NCBI GenBank assembly: GCA_029941825.1
Contig: JAPYTM010000023.1
Coordinates: 1-10,924 of the forward strand
Length of the DNA stretch: 10,924 bases
Direction: 5' to 3'
DNA from: Candidatus Nitrosopumilus sp.
GTDB taxonomy: Archaea > Thermoproteota > Nitrososphaeria > Nitrososphaerales > Nitrosopumilaceae
This document shows, piece after piece, positions 8,402 through 10,924 of the stretch. Position numbers and translations under genes: made by a program. Within the stretch, counting starts at the first letter, position 1. Every line of letters starts with the position of its first letter. The notes below the pieces were generated by a model. It saw only the letters and a program-made list of their open reading frames with translations. It did no database searches and was not told the DNA's origin.

Positions 8402-8850
8402 ATTAAATTAACTTGGTTTAGATATACAACTTTGAATATTTTAACTGAATAATCACCATCAAAGATTTTAGTTGTAAAGCCATTATCAGAATTAAGTACT
8501 CTAAATTTGTATTCATAATCACCATCATGTTCTACATTTGTTTGAGCAAAATGAATTGCGCCATCATTTTTAAAAATTTGAATGATCACTGGATATCCTT
8601 CAACATGATTTACAACATTTCCTTCAACAAATGCCCATGGTAATGTATTTGATTCAGGAGAATGAAAGAGGATAGTTGTTTTTTCAAGACCCATCATGGA
8701 GTTTAGGAGAATAATTTCAGTTTGTGCTTCATGAGTATGACCATTAATTAGGATTTGACCAGGATGAGGATGTGCAAATGCAAAAGAGGTTGTTAATGAA
8801 AATACCAATACTAGTAAAACACTTGCAAGGAAAAGCCCTTTCAAATTCAT
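8398..8850 (-). CDS. Secreted protein with histidine-rich mature N-terminus
   Basis: A 150-residue protein with a clear signal peptide: MNLKG, a hydrophobic core to about residue 22 and the likely cleavage site AFA before HPHPG at residue 27. The mature end HPHPGQILINGHTHEAQ has four histidines in 14 residues and resembles a metal-binding segment. Residues 68-145 look like one beta-sandwich domain of the kind common in exported thaumarchaeal proteins (VEGNVVNHVEGYPVIIQIF followed by a DGDYEYKFRV strand). There are no cysteines and no C-terminal anchor, so it is probably free or loosely attached outside the membrane. Signal peptidase should process it. A T-rich TATA element lies 20 nt before the ATG at 8850. 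It is the last of five same-strand genes running from the CcdA-like gene. A role in metal (copper) binding is inference only. Confidence 0.83.
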   Translation of the reverse strand: MNLKGLFLASVLLVLVFSLTTSFAFAHPHPGQILINGHTHEAQTEIILLNSMMGLEKTTILFHSPESNTLPWAFVEGNVVNHVEGYPVIIQIFKNDGAIHFAQTNVEHDGDYEYKFRVLNSDNGFTTKIFDGDYSVKIFKVVYLNQVNLI

Positions 8851-8870
8851 ATTTTTGGTCTAATAAAGTT

Positions 8871-8880
8871 ACATAAAAAA
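8871..8880 (-). promoter_or_regulatory. TATA-like element for the secreted-protein gene
   Basis: The minus strand reads TTTTTTATGT 20 nt before the ATG at 8850, consistent with a leaderless transcript. The T run also lies just past the stop of the gene ending at 8885 and could end that transcript. Confidence 0.4.
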
Positions 8881-8884
8881 TTTG

Positions 8885-9136
8885 TCAAATTGTATCAATT
8901 ATAGATTTTAGATTATCAGGTAAATCTGGAAGTTCTGTATGACTTTCATTATTTTGAATCACCTCAGAGCCAATTCTTCTAACCTTTTGTGTGCCAATTA
9001 GTGTATCAATACTTCTTTGAATATCTTTTTCAGGAAACACTGACTTCAATTTTTCAATAACCATATCTTCATTTTCATATTTTTTGATGGTATATTGAAC
9101 AATGATCATTTTTTCATTCATTGAGTAATCTGTCAT
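8885..9136 (-). CDS. Small protein of unknown function, possibly winged-helix-like
   Basis: An 83-residue soluble protein, not recognised. Predicted layout: helix at 8-20, helix at 24-33, helix at 37-48, then a short basic turn KVRRIGSEVIQ at 51-61 that could be a wing, and an acidic tail TELPDLPDNLKSIIDTI. This order is compatible with a small winged helix-turn-helix domain, but there is no decisive motif and no cysteine. The ATG at 9136 is supported by a T-rich TATA element 24 nt upstream; Met6 at 9121 is an alternative start. It sits 40 bases after the thioredoxin-like gene and 34 bases before the secreted-protein gene on the same strand. If it is a DNA-binding protein it would be a candidate local regulator, but this is a guess. 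Confidence 0.72.
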   Translation of the reverse strand: MTDYSMNEKMIIVQYTIKKYENEDMVIEKLKSVFPEKDIQRSIDTLIGTQKVRRIGSEVIQNNESHTELPDLPDNLKSIIDTI

Positions 9137-9160
9137 TTGAAAATATCAATTTGTGCGGAG

Positions 9161-9168
9161 TAAAAAAC
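9161..9168 (-). promoter_or_regulatory. TATA-like T-run before the 83-residue gene, or terminator of the redox operon
   Basis: The minus strand reads GTTTTTTA in the 40-base gap. It is 24 nt before the ATG at 9136, right for a TATA box, and 8 nt past the stop at 9177, right for a T-tract terminator. It may do both. Confidence 0.4.
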
Positions 9169-9176
9169 ATTACCTG

Positions 9177-9401
9177 TTATTCAAGAATTTTCTTTTTAAG
9201 TTCATCAAGTTTTGGAATACCTGTAAATTCTAATTTCTCATTAATTACTAATCCAGGAGAAGTAAAAATTGGATATTTTTGTAGATATTCTGGTTTTTCT
9301 GTTACATCAATTAAATCATATTTTACTCCCAGTTCTTTTAACATTTTTTCTAAAACATTACAATTTGAGCATCCAGGAGTGGTTAAAACTTGTATCTTCA
9401 T
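9177..9401 (-). CDS. Small thioredoxin/glutaredoxin-like protein with CxxC
   Basis: A 74-residue redox protein with the compact thioredoxin fold. The active site is TTPGCSNCNVLEKML with Cys11 and Cys14. The strand FTSPGLVINEK holds the likely cis-proline Pro49, and the final helix LDELKKKILE closes the domain. There is no signal peptide, so it is cytoplasmic. It belongs to the small redox-active disulfide (thioredoxin_3-like) type. The ATG overlaps the stop of the YHS-domain gene as ATGA, and that gene overlaps the CcdA-like gene the same way, so all three should be translated from one message. The likely job is to pass electrons to or from the membrane carrier, or to reduce the cysteines of the YHS protein; the direction cannot be told from sequence. 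The full-length thioredoxin at 638-964 is a possible electron donor. Confidence 0.9.
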   Translation of the reverse strand: MKIQVLTTPGCSNCNVLEKMLKELGVKYDLIDVTEKPEYLQKYPIFTSPGLVINEKLEFTGIPKLDELKKKILE

Positions 9402-9535
9402 GATTCTGTGAATTGTTTTGGATTTTGTTCAAATGCCCATCTGCATGTTGCACAACAAAATCTATACTCTTCTCCATTATGAGTAAGAGATTCACTTTTT
9501 TCTTCTACTTCCGTTCCACATACAGGATCTTTCAT
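9398..9535 (-). CDS. YHS-domain metal-binding protein, 45 residues
   Basis: This short gene reads ATG at 9535 to TGA at 9398-9400 and encodes 45 residues. It begins MKDPVCGTEV, the classic opening of YHS domains, and continues to YRFCCATCRWAFEQNP, with Cys6, Cys27, Cys28 and Cys31 and the conserved Phe35-x-x-NP. YHS and related TRASH domains bind metals such as copper in P-type ATPases, chaperones and sensors; here the domain is the entire protein. Its start overlaps the stop of the CcdA-like gene and its stop overlaps the start of the thioredoxin-like gene, each as ATGA, so it is the middle cistron of a three-gene operon. It is easily missed because of its length. The domain identity is clear from the sequence; the metal and partner are inference. 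Confidence 0.92.
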   Translation of the reverse strand: MKDPVCGTEVEEKSESLTHNGEEYRFCCATCRWAFEQNPKQFTES

Positions 9536-10521
9536 GTTATTGTCTTTCGTTTTTTCTTAGTAAAATACCAGACTATTGGAAATAAAATTAGTAACATAAA
9601 CAAAACAGGTACAAGTTCCGAGGATATTTTATTTTGATATTCATGCTCATGTGGACCAACATGGAATTCTGAAGGGATTAAAGTTGTTGAAACGAGATTA
9701 TTCCATCCAGTATGAATAATTGTACTTTCATACCATTCATGACCACCAGGAATACCATTAATTATCAAAAATGCACCAATTATAATTAACAACCATCCTG
9801 TAAGTTTTTCAATATTTTCACGATTTACTGTAATTCCTCGTGTATAGTTTACTCCAATAATTGCAAGAACAGATAATAAAATCAAAGGAATTGCACGTCC
9901 TACACCATGTACTGCCCCTAAGCTTGCACCAATTTCTATACTTCCAGTACTTGCAACATAAATTAAAAGCCAATAAAACATTGGATTTGGACATCCAACA
10001 CCAGCGTTACCTAATAACAATCCCATGAAAAATGATTTAGAATAATCACCTCGATTTTGGATAAATTTTGGAGTTCCAGAATATGTTGGTAATTTTAATT
10101 CAAATAATTTTAATTGTGATAATCCAAAAATAAAAGCTGCAACACCTGCAATCAAAAACATGTAACTTGAAATATCATCTAAATCAGCACTTTGCCCTAG
10201 TATTCCAATTCCAACACCGTAAAGTGAAATTGTAATTGTTAGACCTGCACCAAATAGTAATGCCATCGTTAATCCTTTCTTACCTCCTTTTCCCATACTA
10301 AGAGGAACGATAATGAACACAAGTGGGAGTGTACAGGGCAAAATTATCATGGATAATCCTGCAAGATATGAAATAATCAACCAAGAAGGATAAGATAATT
10401 CTTGATCAGCGCCAATGGCAATTTCATTAGTAGTAACAAAAATGCCTCCAACAAAAATTAGTGAAAACATAATAAATGCAGCAAAAATCAGAGATTTTTT
10501 TGCACTTACTTGACCAGACAT
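9532..10521 (-). CDS. CcdA/DsbD-like membrane thiol-disulfide carrier
   Basis: A 329-residue membrane protein with about eight hydrophobic segments. An N-terminal helix (10-30) precedes a short outer loop; the core starts at about residue 47. The only two cysteines are Cys63 in ILPCTLPLVF and Cys177 in GVGCPNPMFY, the two-cysteine arrangement by which CcdA and the DsbD transmembrane domain carry electrons from cytoplasmic thioredoxin across the membrane. After the sixth core helix (about 241-256) comes a loop of about 45 residues (258-302) with His261, His270, His287, His291 and His293 (HVGPHEHEY), then a final helix 303-320 and a basic tail KKKRK, which puts the tail inside and the His-rich loop outside. 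The family is usually shorter, so the N-terminal helix and the His loop plus last helix are additions. It is first in the operon with the YHS and thioredoxin-like genes. A transporter of the related SafE/UreH type is the alternative. Confidence 0.88.
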   Translation of the reverse strand: MSGQVSAKKSLIFAAFIMFSLIFVGGIFVTTNEIAIGADQELSYPSWLIISYLAGLSMIILPCTLPLVFIIVPLSMGKGGKKGLTMALLFGAGLTITISLYGVGIGILGQSADLDDISSYMFLIAGVAAFIFGLSQLKLFELKLPTYSGTPKFIQNRGDYSKSFFMGLLLGNAGVGCPNPMFYWLLIYVASTGSIEIGASLGAVHGVGRAIPLILLSVLAIIGVNYTRGITVNRENIEKLTGWLLIIIGAFLIINGIPGGHEWYESTIIHTGWNNLVSTTLIPSEFHVGPHEHEYQNKISSELVPVLFMLLILFPIVWYFTKKKRKTIT

Positions 10522-10542
10522 GATGATACTAAGTTTAGCACA

Positions 10543-10549
10543 TATTTAA
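10543..10549 (-). promoter_or_regulatory. TATA box for the CcdA-like/YHS/thioredoxin-like operon
   Basis: The minus strand reads TTAAATA 21 nt before the ATG at 10521, the spacing of a leaderless promoter. It is the only good promoter upstream of the three overlapping genes. Confidence 0.55.
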
Positions 10550-10579
10550 TCAAAGATATGAATTTAGAGAGTAATAGTT

Positions 10580-10648
10580 TGATCATGATCATTTAAGTTT
10601 TCAAAAAAAAGTACATTGGAATCAATTGTAGTAATGATCAGTGTGATC
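10580..10648. repeat. Cluster of TGATCA-type palindromes upstream of the redox operon promoter
   Basis: TGATCATGATCA at 10580-10591 is a perfect 12-base palindrome made of two TGATCA units. A third TGATCA lies at 10635-10640 and a TGATCT at 10644-10649. They lie 31-100 bases upstream of the TATA box at 10543-10549, where archaeal activators or repressors bind. The repeats are directly visible; a regulatory role is inference. The rest of the spacer 10551-10743 shows no convincing gene. Confidence 0.4.
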
Positions 10649-10702
10649 TAAATACAATCATACAATACTAAAAGTGATTGGAACTCTACCAAATAATTAA
10701 TT

Positions 10703-10724
10703 GTTGTTGATCTTAAGATCCAAC
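10703..10724. repeat. Palindrome/hairpin past the right-edge gene
   Basis: GATCTTAAGATC at 10709-10720 is a perfect 12-base palindrome flanked by GTTG at 10703-10706 and CAAC at 10721-10724, which can extend the stem past a TT bulge. It lies about 20 bases past the minus-strand stop at 10744, following a T5 run (10736-10740 on the minus strand), so it may mark the 3' end of that transcript or be a further binding site of the TGATC type. Confidence 0.35.
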
Positions 10725-10743
10725 TATTTTATAACAAAAATGT

Positions 10744-10924
10744 TTAGTTTTTGTTTTCATAATAAAGTTTGATGACTTCATCTACAACAACATTAGCATC
10801 ATGATCTTTTTCAGCACTTACAAGGAGTAAATAATCATCACCAAGATAAAATGAAAAACGTTTAACCTTGTCATATTCTGCCAAAGTGTATTTTGTTTTA
10901 CCAAGCCATTTTGACATATCTTTA
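10744..10924 (-). CDS. Small conserved-looking protein at the right edge, possibly partial
   Basis: On the minus strand an ATG at 10917 opens a 57-residue frame ending in TAA at 10744-10746: MSKWLGKTKYTLAEYDKVKR, then a strand-turn-strand FSFYLGDDYLLLVSAEKD, then a helix ANVVVDEVIKLYYENKN. The frame stays open to the window end (codons Lys-Asp before the Met), so the true start may lie outside. The alternation of charged and hydrophobic residues and the compact alpha/beta layout look like a real protein. I do not recognise the family. It is separated from the redox operon by a spacer of about 220 bases with its own T-rich end. Confidence 0.65.
   Translation of the reverse strand, partial: KDMSKWLGKTKYTLAEYDKVKRFSFYLGDDYLLLVSAEKDHDANVVVDEVIKLYYENKN

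Noticed and set aside
9121..9637. Plus-strand open frames opposite the redox operon
   Set aside because: They are hydrophobic shadows of AT-rich coding sequence on the other strand, where clear CxxC and YHS motifs occur.

Overview
The window looks like chromosomal DNA of a marine ammonia-oxidising archaeon (Nitrososphaerota/Thaumarchaeota, Nitrosopumilus-like). This rests on strongly AT-rich DNA, archaeal TATA boxes about 20-30 nt before start codons with almost no leader, an archaeal/ER-type signal peptidase with a catalytic His, and a side-by-side pair encoding two enzymes of the thaumarchaeal 3-hydroxypropionate/4-hydroxybutyrate (3HP/4HB) carbon fixation cycle. I see no rRNA, tRNA, CRISPR array, insertion sequence or phage gene.

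Left part (1-2550): the last codons of a plus-strand gene at the edge, a minus-strand protein with a C-terminal zinc ribbon, a thioredoxin, then on the plus strand a multi-zinc-ribbon/PRC-barrel protein followed by a type I signal peptidase. The 206-base gap 2548-2753 holds two interleaved perfect inverted repeats that could fold as an RNA pseudoknot, plus a hairpin near the end of the next gene.

Middle (2754-7303, all minus strand): 4-hydroxybutyryl-CoA dehydratase, and upstream of it the ADP-forming acyl-CoA synthetase that would make its substrate from 4-hydroxybutyrate. Each has its own TATA box, so they are neighbours in one pathway but probably not a strict operon. Further upstream are a type 1 RNase H lacking its last usual acidic residue and, overlapping it by 11 bases, a four-helix membrane protein of unknown role.

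Right part (7415-10924): a plus-strand radical SAM protein ends tail-to-tail, with a 4-base overlap, against a secreted protein whose mature end is rich in histidine. Upstream of that on the minus strand are a small unrecognised protein and a tight operon: a CcdA/DsbD-like membrane electron carrier, a 45-residue YHS-domain metal-binding protein too short for routine ORF calling, and a glutaredoxin-sized CxxC protein, each joined by an ATGA stop/start overlap. Together these suggest a module moving reducing power across the membrane and handling a metal, copper being the likeliest guess in an ammonia oxidiser. Beyond its promoter lies a spacer with several TGATCA-type palindromes, then a 57-residue ORF at the window edge.
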